Shown: positions 44,705-54,465 of the stretch, one piece after another
Layout: the number at the start of each line of letters is the position of its first letter
Numbering within the stretch: position 1 is the stretch's first letter
DNA from: [Clostridium] aerotolerans DSM 5434
GTDB lineage: Bacteria > Bacillota > Clostridia > Lachnospirales > Lachnospiraceae
Length of the DNA stretch: 64,000 nt
Reading direction: 5' to 3'
Assembly: GCF_000687555.1 (NCBI RefSeq)
Contig: NZ_JHWJ01000002.1
Span: 396,334 to 460,333, forward strand
Made by a program: the position numbers and the translations under genes
The notes under the pieces: generated by a model
The model's input: the letters and a program-made list of their open reading frames with translations, nothing else
Told to the model about the DNA's origin: nothing
Databases searched by the model: none

Positions 44705-44716
44705 GAACATCAGTTC
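44705..44716. promoter_or_regulatory. LexA-type box before uvrB
   Basis: GAACATCAGTTC. uvrB is a classical SOS gene, so this box serves as an internal check that GAAC-N4-GTTC is the host operator. The central four bases are less regular than in the island boxes. Confidence 0.7.
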
Positions 44717-44853
44717 TTTATAGAAATATTTCCATATATCTTTCAGAATCTCCCAGTCCTGATACAAATATTCCATTCTTTCATTTGGATTGCAATTCAT
44801 ACCGGTTTGATATATGATACTATTCATATAGATTAACAGCAGGAGGACTTTTT

Positions 44854-45885
44854 ATGTACAGCTTTAATAACGATTACAGCGAAGGCGCACACCCAAAGAT
44901 ACTGGAAGCCATGATCCAGGCTAACTTAATCCAGAATGGAGGATATGGCCTTGATGAGCACTGCAGCCATGCCAGAGAACTCATCCGTAAGGAAATTGGC
45001 CAAATAGATAGTGACATTCATTTTATCACAGGTGGTACCCAGACCAACTTAATAACCATTGCTGCGGCTCTCCGCCCCTGGCAGGCTGTGATTTCAACAG
45101 ATAAGGGACACATCAATGTTCATGAAACCGGCGCCATTGAAGCCACAGGACATAAGGTCATTGCCATGCCAAGTAACGATGGCAAGCTGACACCCGCTGA
45201 TATTTTAAAAGCACTGGAGGACCATACCACAGAACATATGGTACAACCTAAAATGGTCTACATCTCAAACTCTACAGAAATAGGAACTCAATACACCAAA
45301 GCTGAATTAGAGTCCCTTCATCATATCTGCCGCCAGAAAAATTTATATCTGTTCCTTGACGGTGCACGCTTAGGCTCTGCCCTGACAAGCCCAATCAACG
45401 ACGTAACACTTTCCGATATCGCAAAACTTACCGATGCATTTTATATCGGAGGAACCAAAAATGGCGCCCTCTTTGGGGAAGCCCTCATTATCCTTAATAA
45501 AGATTTAAAGCAGGACTTGCGTTTCCTTATAAAACAGCGCGGCGCAATGATGGCAAAAGGCTGGCTTCTTGGAATCCAGTTTGAAGAGCTGTTTCAAAAT
45601 AACCTTTTCTTTGACCTGGCTGCACATGCCAATGAGATGGCAACCCTGCTTCGAGACGGTATTTCTTCCTGTGGTTTCTCCTTTTATTCAGACTCCACGA
45701 CCAACCAGCTCTTTCCCATTTTTCCTGATAAATTGATTGAAAAGCTTGAAAGAGATTTTCTATTTTCCATTCAGGAACGCTTTGATGATAACCACTCTGC
45801 CATCCGCCTGGTGACTTCATGGGCAACGAAAGAAGAGGCCTGCAGAGAATTTATCAAGACACTAAAAGCCAATATCCAGGAATAA
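44854..45885 (+). CDS. Low-specificity L-threonine aldolase
   Basis: A 343-residue fold-type I PLP enzyme: HFITGGTQTN at about 57-66, FLDGARLGSAL at 167-177 with the PLP-binding Asp, and the Schiff-base Lys202 in YIGGTKNGALFG. It cleaves threonine or allo-threonine to glycine and acetaldehyde. The start follows GCAGGAGG. It lies divergent from uvrB and ends in a strong terminator. Confidence 0.88.
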   Translation: MYSFNNDYSEGAHPKILEAMIQANLIQNGGYGLDEHCSHARELIRKEIGQIDSDIHFITGGTQTNLITIAAALRPWQAVISTDKGHINVHETGAIEATGHKVIAMPSNDGKLTPADILKALEDHTTEHMVQPKMVYISNSTEIGTQYTKAELESLHHICRQKNLYLFLDGARLGSALTSPINDVTLSDIAKLTDAFYIGGTKNGALFGEALIILNKDLKQDLRFLIKQRGAMMAKGWLLGIQFEELFQNNLFFDLAAHANEMATLLRDGISSCGFSFYSDSTTNQLFPIFPDKLIEKLERDFLFSIQERFDDNHSAIRLVTSWATKEEACREFIKTLKANIQE

Positions 45886-45905
45886 TCCCTTCCTGCAGGA
45901 CACAA

Positions 45906-45950
45906 AAGCCTCCTGAACGCCGGTGCTGCACCGACCCAGGAGGCTTATTT
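45906..45950 (+). terminator. Terminator of the threonine aldolase gene
   Basis: AAGCCTCCTG (45906-45915) pairs with CAGGAGGCTT (45937-45946), with an inner CGGTG-CTG-CACCG stem, then ATTTTAC. It lies between convergent genes and could act in both directions. Confidence 0.85.
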
Positions 45951-45998
45951 TACACATTATATTTCATTTTACATATTTAATTTCACTTATATCGAGTC

Positions 45999-47303
45999 TT
46001 ATTTCAGCGCTTTAATGGCTTCCATAAGCTGGTTATCTTCCTCATGCTCAATTTTAATCTTGGTCTTTAACTCTTCCTTTAATTCCACAGGTACATCAGG
46101 CTCTAATCCCTTTTTGTGAAGATCAAAACCATTGGGTGTATAATAGTGAGCTACTGTCATCTTAATGGCAGTTCCTTTATCCAGCGGGAATAATGTCTGT
46201 ACAATTCCCTTACCAAATGTCTTGGTTCCCACCAGTTTGGCTCTTCCGTAATCCTTTAATGCACCGGAAAATACCTCAGAAGCACTGGCTGACTGACCAT
46301 TGACTAAAACAGCCATTGGTACATCGATCTGGTGGCCGTCCTTGGCATAATACTGCTCGCCCTTGCCATTTTTATCTGCCATATAAACAAGAAGCGTCTT
46401 ATCCTTTTTCTTTCTTACAAGGTTTGGATCTCCCTTAATATCCAGGTTGTCAGGAAGAATATAATCCAGCATGGAAACTACGGAGTCCACAATTCCTCCC
46501 GGATTATTTCTTAAGTCCACCACCAGCTTTTTCATTCCCTGTTTTTCTAAGTCATCTATGGCACCCTTGAACTGGTCTGCTGTCACTGAATCGAACTGGC
46601 TTACGGAAATATATCCTACTTTATCTGCAAGCATCTCATGCTCTACCGTAGGAACTGTAATCTGACGGCGCTCCATGGTCATATCAATATATTTCCCTGT
46701 ATCTTTACGGAGAACGGTAATGGTGACCGGTGTTCCTTCTTCCCCTTTAATGTGATCCTTGACTACAAGCTCTAAATCCATGCCTGTAACTTCCTGATCT
46801 CCCACCTTATAAAGAAGATCTCCCGGCAAAATACCTGCCTGGGCGCCTGGAGTTCCTTCAAATACCTTGGTTATGGTGATGATGCCAGTTTCAGCACTCT
46901 GACTGACCATGACTCCAATTCCACAATATTCTCCGGACGTATCCTCCTTCAGCTTATTATATTCGTCAGCGGTGTAATAAACCGTATAAGGATCGCCAAG
47001 TCCACTTAACATCCCCTTATAGATCCAGTCTTCCACATCACTGGTGTCTTCGTCAAATAGATAATATTTGTCTATTACCGCCTGAATCGTCTGTATCTTG
47101 GAAGTAATTTGATTTAAGTCTAAGTTTCCCTGCTGATTTTCTGCCTGGGCTGATTCCGCAGTCTGTCCATTTCCATCAATTGCGGCTTTCCCAATCAAAA
47201 ATATTCCCAGGGACATTCCCACAATCACGAGGCCTGCTAATGCAGTTAACAGCGCCCCGACCAGGGCACCCTTCCAAAATTTATTTTTACTCTCCACTGT
47301 CAT
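45999..47303 (-). CDS. ctpA: C-terminal processing peptidase (S41 family)
   Basis: A 434-residue protein with a membrane anchor at about 12-38, a PDZ domain (about 115-200, GILPGDLLYKVGD) and an S41 catalytic domain with Ser340 in GQSASASE, Lys365 and Gln369, matching the CtpB triad spacing. It acts outside the membrane and cuts protein C-termini. It is downstream of the EnvC-like gene and ftsEX on the same strand, which links it to wall hydrolase turnover at division or sporulation. Confidence 0.92.
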   Translation of the reverse strand: MTVESKNKFWKGALVGALLTALAGLVIVGMSLGIFLIGKAAIDGNGQTAESAQAENQQGNLDLNQITSKIQTIQAVIDKYYLFDEDTSDVEDWIYKGMLSGLGDPYTVYYTADEYNKLKEDTSGEYCGIGVMVSQSAETGIITITKVFEGTPGAQAGILPGDLLYKVGDQEVTGMDLELVVKDHIKGEEGTPVTITVLRKDTGKYIDMTMERRQITVPTVEHEMLADKVGYISVSQFDSVTADQFKGAIDDLEKQGMKKLVVDLRNNPGGIVDSVVSMLDYILPDNLDIKGDPNLVRKKKDKTLLVYMADKNGKGEQYYAKDGHQIDVPMAVLVNGQSASASEVFSGALKDYGRAKLVGTKTFGKGIVQTLFPLDKGTAIKMTVAHYYTPNGFDLHKKGLEPDVPVELKEELKTKIKIEHEEDNQLMEAIKALK

Positions 47304-47319
47304 TCTCCTATCTAGCTCC

Positions 47320-48522
47320 TTATGGGCTAACGTATTTCGCCGGATTTACATAGCTTCCATCTACCCTGATTCCAAAATGGAGGTGAGGACCGGTAGAATA
47401 TCCGGTAGAACCCACTTTTGCAATTACCTGCCCCTGAGATACCTCCTGCCCTGCGGACACCAAAAGCTCCGAACAGTGCATATAGACGGTATAAACACCG
47501 CCGCCATGATGTATCATGATATAGTTGCCGGCAGAATAACTGTATGTAGATATGGTAACTGTACCAGACGCCGCCGCTACGATGCCGCTTCCCGTGGGTG
47601 AGCTCACATCAATTCCCTTATGATTGGTAGATGCACCCTCTGTCGGGGAATCTCTGTCACCAAAGCCAGAAGTAATCTTACTTGAAGAAGGGCAGGGCCA
47701 TATAAACTTAATATTCCCGATCGCAACCGTATTATACGTTTTTCCTGCTTTCTGGGCTGCTTTACGCGCTTCTTCTTCCTTTTTACGGATCTCCGCCTCC
47801 ATAGCTTCAATGCGCTTTTCCTGTTCAGCGATATCCTGGTTGAGCTCTTTTAAACTATTTCTGCCGTCATTGATCTTATTTTGGTAAACGGCAAGGTCAG
47901 CATTTTTCTTACTGATGAGGCTTTCTACCTCCTGCTGTTTTTTGCTGGTTGCTGCCTCAAAGGCGGCCAGCTCCTCCCGCTCTGCCAAAAGTACCTGTTC
48001 CCGCTGCTCTACCTCTTCTTTCGATCTTTTGTAGTTCTCCAGCATTCTCCTATCATATGCGACAATGCTGCTGATATATTCCGCCCGGTTAAAAAGCTGG
48101 GTGAGATCGCCAGACTTAAATAATAAGTCAATATAGCTTGTCTCACCCTTTTCATACATATATTGAATTCTCAGCTTCATATCCTCATATTGGCGAGAGA
48201 CCGTGGTCTTTGCAGCCTCCAGTTCCTCACTGGCTGCTTTTATCTCTTCTTCCTTTGCACTCATCTGGGACTGCAGTGCATTTACCTGTTTATTTAATGA
48301 ATCAAGACTGGTATCAAGGGTCTTTATATAGTTTGCAGCATCCTGCTCTAACCCTTCCAGTTCCTTTAAGGTTGTTTCTATTTCCTTCTTTTCTTCTTCT
48401 AAAGAAGAGGCCTTTTTCTTTGCCTCATCCATTTCAGTTTTAGTCGCATAAGAAGGAAATATGCATGATACTGCCATCAAACTGCATAGTCCTGCTGCAA
48501 ACAGCCTCTTTTTTAAATTCAT
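47320..48522 (-). CDS. EnvC/NlpD-like murein hydrolase activator with M23 domain
   Basis: A 400-residue secreted protein: signal peptide (about 1-27, ending SYA), long coiled coil (about 28-255), and an M23/LytM domain (about 285-400) with NHKGIDVSSP and GPHLHFGIRVDG. The zinc ligands H-x3-D and HxH are present, unlike in E. coli EnvC, so it may itself be an endopeptidase. It is the expected partner of FtsEX. The ATG at 48522 is preferred (GGGG about eight bases upstream) over one six bases earlier. Confidence 0.9.
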   Translation of the reverse strand: MNLKKRLFAAGLCSLMAVSCIFPSYATKTEMDEAKKKASSLEEEKKEIETTLKELEGLEQDAANYIKTLDTSLDSLNKQVNALQSQMSAKEEEIKAASEELEAAKTTVSRQYEDMKLRIQYMYEKGETSYIDLLFKSGDLTQLFNRAEYISSIVAYDRRMLENYKRSKEEVEQREQVLLAEREELAAFEAATSKKQQEVESLISKKNADLAVYQNKINDGRNSLKELNQDIAEQEKRIEAMEAEIRKKEEEARKAAQKAGKTYNTVAIGNIKFIWPCPSSSKITSGFGDRDSPTEGASTNHKGIDVSSPTGSGIVAAASGTVTISTYSYSAGNYIMIHHGGGVYTVYMHCSELLVSAGQEVSQGQVIAKVGSTGYSTGPHLHFGIRVDGSYVNPAKYVSP

Positions 48523-48534
48523 GGGCATATCCCC

Positions 48535-49443
48535 TTATACTTTTAAATGCTTTCTAATGGTAAAGAAGCTTACAAAGAAACCAATTCCCAGTCCCAAAGA
48601 AAGGGCAGTTACCGCCATGTACGGGAAAATGGCCTCCACCGGGAGAAACTGAAACAGTCCCGATAAAATGCTGAACTTTGTAACAACATACTCAACCGTG
48701 GAACGGTATAGAAAATAAATGGCAATGAGAGGAATGGAGGCTCCAATCAGGCCTATAATAACACCTTCCACTACAAAGGGGGCCCGTATCATATAATCCG
48801 TGGCTCCAATGAGCTTCATGATGTGATTTTCATTCTTACGGAAGGCAGCAGCCACAGATATGGTATTGCTGATTAGGAAAATAGCTACTGCAAGTAAAAT
48901 GCCGATTATCAGCATGGAAAGCACTCCAATGACCTTATTTAAGCTGTTCATGCCTTCTGCAGCCGTTCTGGAGTAATTGACTTTTCTGACTCCTTCAATT
49001 CCATTTAACCAGTCCACGACTTTATCCTGATCCACCAAATCTTTTAAGTATACGGTATAGGAGGATGAATTGGCCAGTGGATTATCTTCTTCAAACCCTT
49101 CTGCCAGATCCTGCATATCACCAAAATACGCTTGCTTTGCTTCTTCCCAGGCTTCCTCTGCGGAAATGAACTTCACTTCCTTTACTTCTTCCCTGGCTTT
49201 AATCTGATTTCCAATTGCCGTTATCTTATTCTTATCAAGTCCGGCTTCAAAAAATACGGTAATTCCAACGGTGCCTTCTGTATTCTTAATGACATGCTGA
49301 ACATTTATCACAATGGAAAAAAACAGGCAGAAAAGAAAAATGCATGCGGATACCGTAGCAATAGAGGCAAGGGAAAACAAGATGTTCCTGCATATATTAA
49401 TAACGCCCTGCTTTAAGCAGTACCAAAATGTACTAATTCTCAT
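48535..49443 (-). CDS. ftsX: Cell division ABC permease-like protein FtsX
   Basis: A 302-residue protein with one N-terminal helix (about 22-45), an extracytoplasmic domain to about 165, and three C-terminal helices with the FtsX region. FtsX passes ATP-driven shape changes from FtsE to wall hydrolases. The ATG at 49441-49443 overlaps the ftsE end by 11 bases and has GGCGG upstream; a longer reading from 49485 would run deep into ftsE and is rejected. Confidence 0.93.
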   Translation of the reverse strand: MRISTFWYCLKQGVINICRNILFSLASIATVSACIFLFCLFFSIVINVQHVIKNTEGTVGITVFFEAGLDKNKITAIGNQIKAREEVKEVKFISAEEAWEEAKQAYFGDMQDLAEGFEEDNPLANSSSYTVYLKDLVDQDKVVDWLNGIEGVRKVNYSRTAAEGMNSLNKVIGVLSMLIIGILLAVAIFLISNTISVAAAFRKNENHIMKLIGATDYMIRAPFVVEGVIIGLIGASIPLIAIYFLYRSTVEYVVTKFSILSGLFQFLPVEAIFPYMAVTALSLGLGIGFFVSFFTIRKHLKV

Positions 49444-50119
49444 ATGTATAACCGCCTTTTTTCTCATCACTAATGATGGCTCCACGATCCATCACAATCA
49501 CTCGCTTCTTCATCCGGTCTACGATCTCCTGGCTATGAGTTACTACGATTACAGTAGTTCCCTGCTTGTTGATCTCGTTTAGAAGCTTCATGATCTCCAT
49601 GGAATTGTGCCCATCTAAATTTCCAGTGGGTTCATCTGCAAGAAGAATTTCCGGTCGGTTAATCAGAGCCCTGGCAATGGCAACACGCTGCTGCTCACCA
49701 CCGGACAACTGCTGAGGAAAAAATTTGTATTTTGACGATAAGCCTACCATCTTTAACATGGCTGGGACAGACTCTTTGATGCTTTTTGTGGATGCGCCAA
49801 TGACTCTTTGGGCAAAAGCAACGTTTTCATAAACATTACGGTCTTTTAAAAGACGGAAGTCCTGAAAGACCATGCCTAGCTTTCGTCTGTATCTTGGAAT
49901 AAATTTTCTTGGCATCTTGCCTAAATTCATATCATTTACTATTATCTTGCCGGAGGTTGGTTCCACTTCTTTTAACAGCATTTTTAGAAGAGTTGATTTA
50001 CCTGATCCGCTGCGGCCGATGATGAAAACAAATTCTCCATCTTCCACATTGATGCTGACATTGCGAAGGGCTTTGTTACCGGCTTCATATGTTTTACTTA
50101 CATTCCATAATTCTATCAT
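49433..50119 (-). CDS. ftsE: Cell division ATP-binding protein FtsE
   Basis: A 228-residue ABC ATPase: Walker [13 protein letters not shown] near 36-47, Q-loop VFQDFRLL, signature [15 protein letters not shown] and Walker [13 protein letters not shown]. It drives FtsX and thus the EnvC-like hydrolase next door. The four genes ftsE, ftsX, envC-like and ctpA are tightly spaced and form one operon. The promoter must lie in the 266-base region to the right. Confidence 0.95.
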   Translation of the reverse strand: MIELWNVSKTYEAGNKALRNVSINVEDGEFVFIIGRSGSGKSTLLKMLLKEVEPTSGKIIVNDMNLGKMPRKFIPRYRRKLGMVFQDFRLLKDRNVYENVAFAQRVIGASTKSIKESVPAMLKMVGLSSKYKFFPQQLSGGEQQRVAIARALINRPEILLADEPTGNLDGHNSMEIMKLLNEINKQGTTVIVVTHSQEIVDRMKKRVIVMDRGAIISDEKKGGYTYEN

Positions 50120-50385
50120 TTCAGTCCTCTAAGTCTTTGTGCTTACGTACTTTTTGCATGGAAGGATTGGTGCTTGTAGTGCTTTGGCTTGTGGTGGAAC
50201 TTCTACTTTTATACTAGCGGAGTTTTTGTGTGTTTCCCTCTAACCCGCAGTGAAACTTCGATTCCGCTTCGCTTCATCTCAGTTTACGGGCTTCGCCCTA
50301 TGAAAAGAGACAGCAAATCATCTGCTTTTACGCTAGCGTAACGCAGCTGTTTTGCTGCCTCTTTTCGCACTGCTCATGGCTGGCG
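50120..50385. repeat. Intergenic region with large imperfect hairpin
   Basis: No gene is seen. GAAAAGAGACAGCAAA (about 50299-50314) pairs with TTTGCTGCCTCTTTTC (about 50351-50366) with one G-U pair, enclosing ACGCTAGCGT. Next to it are GGGCGAAGCCC-like and GCGAAGCGGAATCG segments. It reads like a dispersed intergenic repeat or a structured terminator for the regulator gene to the right. Confidence 0.4.
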
Positions 50386-51474
50386 TTAATAGTCTTGGTT
50401 CTCCATATACTTCATGTATTTTACTACCATTAATGCAATCTTAAATGTAATCGCATCCTCAAACACCCGAAGATCCAACCCTGTACTCTTTTGAAGCTTA
50501 TCCAAACGATATACCAAAGTATTTCTATGAATATAAAGCTGTCTGGATGTCTCTGATACGTTTAGACTATTCTCAAAGAATTTGTTAATCGTTGTTAAAG
50601 TCTCTTCGTCAAAATCATCTGGTGATTTGCCGTCGAAGATTTCTCTGATAAACATACGGCATAATGGAAGTGGGAGCTGATAAATCAGACGGCCAATGCC
50701 AAGCTTGCTGTAAGCAACCACGTTCTTATTGCTATAGAAGATCTTGCCAACATCCATAGCCATCTTAGCTTCCTTATAAGATCTGGAAACTTCTTTGATT
50801 TCGCTGACGATGGTACCAAAGGCAACGTGAACCTGGGTCATGGCTTCTGTGTTGAGCATGTCCAGGATGGTATTCGCTGTCTTTTCTAAATCCTCATATG
50901 TCTCGCCTTCTTTTACTTCTTTTACGAGAATAATGTTCTTCTCATCTACAGCAGTAACAAAATCCTTTGTTTTAGCCGCAAATAAATTGCGCACAGTTTC
51001 AAGTGCATTTACATCCTTTTCATGCTGGGTCTCAATAATAAATACGACCCTTTTGATATTTGTTTCAATGTGCAGTTTCTTTGCACGGTTATAAATATCC
51101 ACCAAAAGGAGGTTATCAAGAAGTAAATTTTTGATGAAATTATCTTTATCGAAACGTTCTTTATATGCAACCAAAAGGCTCTGAATCTGAAACGTAGCCA
51201 GTTTGCCGACCATATATACATCATCGCTTCCTCCTTTTGCAAGAAGGATGTATTCTAATTGGTGTTCATCGAACACTTTAAAAAACTGGTATCCCTGGAT
51301 TACCTGGCTGTCGGCCGGAGAATCCACGAAAGCCAGGATTGAACTTTCATAATCTTCCGCATCAGGAAATGTGGTAGCCAATACCTTTCCTTCTGTATCA
51401 CAAATACACAGATCAATTCTTGTAATTCCTTTTAATCCTTCAATGGTCGTTTGAAGTATTTGATTCGAAATCAT
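50386..51474 (-). CDS. CdaR/PucR-type transcriptional regulator
   Basis: A 362-residue protein. The C-terminal 60 residues are a PucR-type helix-turn-helix (PF13556: NVSETSRQLYIHRNTLVYRL). The N-terminal part (about 1-120) resembles a sugar-diacid recognition or sensory domain, and the middle a GGDEF-like fold without catalytic signature. Ligand unknown. It is a single gene with a terminator between it and the next plus or minus genes. The sugar ABC ATPase next upstream could be a target, without direct evidence. Confidence 0.8.
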   Translation of the reverse strand: MISNQILQTTIEGLKGITRIDLCICDTEGKVLATTFPDAEDYESSILAFVDSPADSQVIQGYQFFKVFDEHQLEYILLAKGGSDDVYMVGKLATFQIQSLLVAYKERFDKDNFIKNLLLDNLLLVDIYNRAKKLHIETNIKRVVFIIETQHEKDVNALETVRNLFAAKTKDFVTAVDEKNIILVKEVKEGETYEDLEKTANTILDMLNTEAMTQVHVAFGTIVSEIKEVSRSYKEAKMAMDVGKIFYSNKNVVAYSKLGIGRLIYQLPLPLCRMFIREIFDGKSPDDFDEETLTTINKFFENSLNVSETSRQLYIHRNTLVYRLDKLQKSTGLDLRVFEDAITFKIALMVVKYMKYMENQDY

Positions 51475-51525
51475 GGCATATTCTCCTTTTTCGTAAATTT
51501 ACCTTATTCTATATTAAAGCAAAAA

Positions 51526-51560
51526 GAAAAAAAAAGCAAGCGAGTATCATACCCGCCTGC
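51526..51560 (-). terminator. Terminator of the sugar ABC ATPase gene
   Basis: On the minus strand GCAGGCGGGT-ATGAT-ACTCGCTTGC forms a ten-pair stem with two G-U pairs and is followed by a run of T (51526-51535 as A on plus). Confidence 0.9.
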
Positions 51561-51577
51561 TGAATTTTTCATATAAT

Positions 51578-52690
51578 TTAGTTTAAAACAATAAGTTCTG
51601 TATCCTTATCAAATACATGTACCTTGGATAAATCAAGTGCAAGCTTAATTGTATCGCCAGGTCTAGCAGTTGTACGAGGATTTACTCTTGCTGTAAAGCT
51701 TGCATCATCAACATCAAAGTATAAGTAAACTTCTGCACCTAAGAGCTCATAAACTCTGATGGTCGCGTCAATGATACTGCTTGGAGAAGATGCAAGGAAT
51801 GCTTCCTCATCGTGTAAATCTTCTGGACGGATTCCTAAAACTACAGTTTTTCCAACATAGCCTGCTGCCTCTAACTTTTTAGCCTTTGCTTCTGGAAGAG
51901 CAATTGTATTGCCGCCAAAAGTAAGTGTTACATCGCTGCCGCTTTTAGCAACAGTAGCATCGATTAAGTTCATCTGAGGAGCTCCGATAAATCCAGCAAC
52001 GAACTTATTGCCTGGCTTGTCGTATAAGTTCTGAGGAGAGTCAACCTGCTGGATAACGCCATCCTTCATAACTACGATTCTGGTACCAAGAGTCATAGCC
52101 TCTGTCTGATCATGTGTTACATAAACCATAGTTGCCTGAAGTCTCTGATGTAACTTGGAGATCTCAATACGCATCTGGCCTCTCAGCTTAGCATCAAGGT
52201 TTGACAGGGGCTCATCCATTAAGAATACTTTAGGATTACGTACGATGGCACGTCCCATGGCAACACGCTGTCTCTGTCCACCGGATAAAGCCTTTGGCTT
52301 ACGGTCTAACAGATGCTCAAGGTCAAGAATTCTTGCAGCTTCATGAACCTGCTTTTCAATCTCATCCTTTGGAGTTTTTCTAAGCTTAAGACCAAACGCC
52401 ATGTTATCGTATACAGTCATATGCGGATAAAGAGCATAGTTCTGGAATACCATTGCGATATCTCTGTCCTTTGGCTCAACATCATTCATCAATTTTCCGT
52501 CAATGTAAAGTTCACCGGAAGAAATGTCTTCCAGACCTGCGATCATACGAAGGGTTGTGGACTTACCACATCCGGATGGTCCTACGAAAATAACGAATTC
52601 TCTATCTGCGATTTCCAGATTAAAATCCTTAACTGCCTCAAATCCATTCGGATATCTTTTGACAATGTTTTTCAATGATAAACTAGCCAT
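51578..52690 (-). CDS. Multi-sugar ABC transporter ATPase (MsmK/UgpC type)
   Basis: A 370-residue protein: Walker A GPSGCGKSTTLRM, Q-loop, LSGGQRQRVAMGRAI, Walker B VFLMDEPLSNLD and a C-terminal MalK-like regulatory domain (about 240-370) with GIRPEDLHDEE. Such a free-standing ATPase often serves several CUT1 sugar importers; the permeases are elsewhere. The ATG at 52688-52690 follows AGGAGG by eight bases; an in-frame extension of 55 residues has no ribosome site and is rejected. Confidence 0.93.
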   Translation of the reverse strand: MASLSLKNIVKRYPNGFEAVKDFNLEIADREFVIFVGPSGCGKSTTLRMIAGLEDISSGELYIDGKLMNDVEPKDRDIAMVFQNYALYPHMTVYDNMAFGLKLRKTPKDEIEKQVHEAARILDLEHLLDRKPKALSGGQRQRVAMGRAIVRNPKVFLMDEPLSNLDAKLRGQMRIEISKLHQRLQATMVYVTHDQTEAMTLGTRIVVMKDGVIQQVDSPQNLYDKPGNKFVAGFIGAPQMNLIDATVAKSGSDVTLTFGGNTIALPEAKAKKLEAAGYVGKTVVLGIRPEDLHDEEAFLASSPSSIIDATIRVYELLGAEVYLYFDVDDASFTARVNPRTTARPGDTIKLALDLSKVHVFDKDTELIVLN

Positions 52691-52960
52691 CTTACTAATC
52701 CTCCTAAAAATATAATGTAAACCACTTGTAATAGCCAAAAGCCCCCACAGCTCTGGCTCATGTTTCTTAAAATAATCATACATGAATTGAATTTTATTTA
52801 CCATATTGTTATTTACCAAAAAGGATTTAGGGCTTTTGGCTAATTTGTATAACATACAAAAAAATTGACTGAAACGTCAAAATAACAAAAGAATGGCCTG
52901 GCTTTTTCTGTCTATATTCGATAGCAACCGCTTATTTTTCATGATATTTAGTAATAAAGT
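52691..52960. other. Gap with no recognised gene
   Basis: About 270 bases upstream of the sugar ABC ATPase, AT-rich, presumably with its promoter and leader. I see no gene or named RNA element. Confidence 0.4.
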
Positions 52961-53001
52961 ACAAGGCGGAGTCGCAATTATCGACTCCGCCTTGTGTAAT
53001 T
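52961..53001. terminator. Strong hairpin terminator after methyltransferase gene
   Basis: ACAAGGCGGAGTCG (52961-52974) pairs perfectly with CGACTCCGCCTTGT (52982-52995). A T-rich stretch follows on the plus strand; it lies 10 bases past the minus-strand methyltransferase stop and may act in both directions. Confidence 0.75.
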
Positions 53002-53011
53002 TTTTGTCATT

Positions 53012-53596
53012 TTATCGTTTTCTAACAAGAACGTTTAACCACTTAACGTCAGAATGTCCAGTACGGATATCCTCGGTTTCCCAGATCTTAACAATTTCAA
53101 ATCGACCGTTATCCCTTAGAAGCTCAGTGATAGAATCAGCCGTATAATCGGTAAAATACCGTTTTCCCCGAAACCCCTCAAAATCTCCAAGCTTATATGA
53201 CATATAAAGGATTCCCCTGTCATTTAAGGCCCTTGCTATCTTTGTAAGAATGTCAGACAGTTCCTTCTTTGGAGTATGAAGTAATGATGCGCATGCCCAG
53301 ATACCATCGAAAACGTTGTCAAAATCCATTTCCTCAAATGTCATCTTAAGCACTTCCAGACCAGTGTGGATCTCTGCCAGCTTGCACATCTCTTCCGATG
53401 CATCAAGCGGAGTTACGTCATATCCAAGGTCGTAGAAGGTCAGGCTGTCTCTGCCTGATCCGCAGCCTAAATCCAGAATAGTATCCCCCTCCTCGAGAAG
53501 ATCAGTGAATTCCTTCATGATCTTTGACATATCCTGATTTACAGTTTCCTCAAATTCCTTTGCCGCATACTTATTATAATAGTCTATCGAGTCCAA
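53012..53596 (-). CDS. Class I SAM-dependent methyltransferase
   Basis: A 194-residue soluble protein with motif I ILDLGCGSGRDSL near 38-50, acidic post-I region (VTPLDASEEM) and motif IV-like DGIWACASLLH. Substrate unknown (small molecule more likely than DNA or RNA). It lies 28 bases downstream of cvfB on the same strand and may belong to that operon. The start follows AGGAGGATTATTTT. Confidence 0.88.
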   Translation of the reverse strand: MDSIDYYNKYAAKEFEETVNQDMSKIMKEFTDLLEEGDTILDLGCGSGRDSLTFYDLGYDVTPLDASEEMCKLAEIHTGLEVLKMTFEEMDFDNVFDGIWACASLLHTPKKELSDILTKIARALNDRGILYMSYKLGDFEGFRGKRYFTDYTADSITELLRDNGRFEIVKIWETEDIRTGHSDVKWLNVLVRKR

Positions 53597-53624
53597 AATA
53601 ATCCTCCTGTTATCCGCTTACCCG

Positions 53625-54464
53625 CTATTTAATCTTATCGATTTTGCTATCTGTTATGTTAACTTTTCCTTCTTTTAAAAGATGGCCGATGGCACGCTTA
53701 AATGCATTCTTGCTCATGGAAAATTCCCTTTTAATTATCTCAGGATCTGCCTTATCTGTAAATGGCAGACTTCCCTGAAACTGAGTCTCTATGATTTCAT
53801 ACACACGGGCAGCATCCTGATCCATCTGAATATAAGCTTTCTGTCTTGGACTTAGATCCAGCTTTCCGTCCTCCCGCACCTTCATTACCCGGGCGGTAAC
53901 ACGATCACCTTCCTTGTAAGTTTCAAATAATTCCTTTTGTGGGATCAGACCGTAATACTGATTGTCAACGGCTACAAACGCACCGAGAGTGTCACTTATT
54001 TCATAGATGATGCCAGTAACCTGATCGTCCTTTTTATAAGGCGACTGATTGCTCATGTAGGAATATACCCGCATAGTTGCAGCCAGACGTTTGCTCTTGT
54101 CAATGTAAAGGGCTACCAGCACCTGCTCACCCTGGCAAACCTTATATGTCTGTTCCTTAAAGGGCAGAAGAAGATCCTTTTCAAGCCCCATATCCAGAAA
54201 TGCACCGATCTTTCCAACCTCTTTTACATTAAGTACGGCAGTTTCCCCTACCTTAAGCTTTGGCTCAGCTGTGGTAGCAATAAGCCGGTCCTCAGAATCC
54301 TTATAGATAAAAACGTGGATTCTGTCACCAGGAGAAGTATCTTCCGGAACCTGCTTCTTAGGAAGAAGGACAGAGGCCTCACCTGAGCCATCTTCTCCAA
54401 GATATACACCGAATTCCTTGACCCTCTGTACTACCAGGGTCTGCATCTTTCCTAATTCTATCAT
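53625..54464 (-). CDS. cvfB: S1 RNA-binding protein of the CvfB family
   Basis: A 279-residue protein with tandem S1-like OB domains (about 5-60, 70-130, 145-205; for example KEFGVYLGE and GKIGAFLDMGLEKDLLLP) and a C-terminal winged helix (about 220-279). CvfB in staphylococci affects virulence gene expression through RNA. The ATG at 54462-54464 follows GAGAGGAAATAAG; a longer frame through the thioesterase gene is rejected. It starts one base after the thioesterase stop, so the two are coupled. Confidence 0.9.
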   Translation of the reverse strand: MIELGKMQTLVVQRVKEFGVYLGEDGSGEASVLLPKKQVPEDTSPGDRIHVFIYKDSEDRLIATTAEPKLKVGETAVLNVKEVGKIGAFLDMGLEKDLLLPFKEQTYKVCQGEQVLVALYIDKSKRLAATMRVYSYMSNQSPYKKDDQVTGIIYEISDTLGAFVAVDNQYYGLIPQKELFETYKEGDRVTARVMKVREDGKLDLSPRQKAYIQMDQDAARVYEIIETQFQGSLPFTDKADPEIIKREFSMSKNAFKRAIGHLLKEGKVNITDSKIDKIK

Positions 54465-54465
54465 C

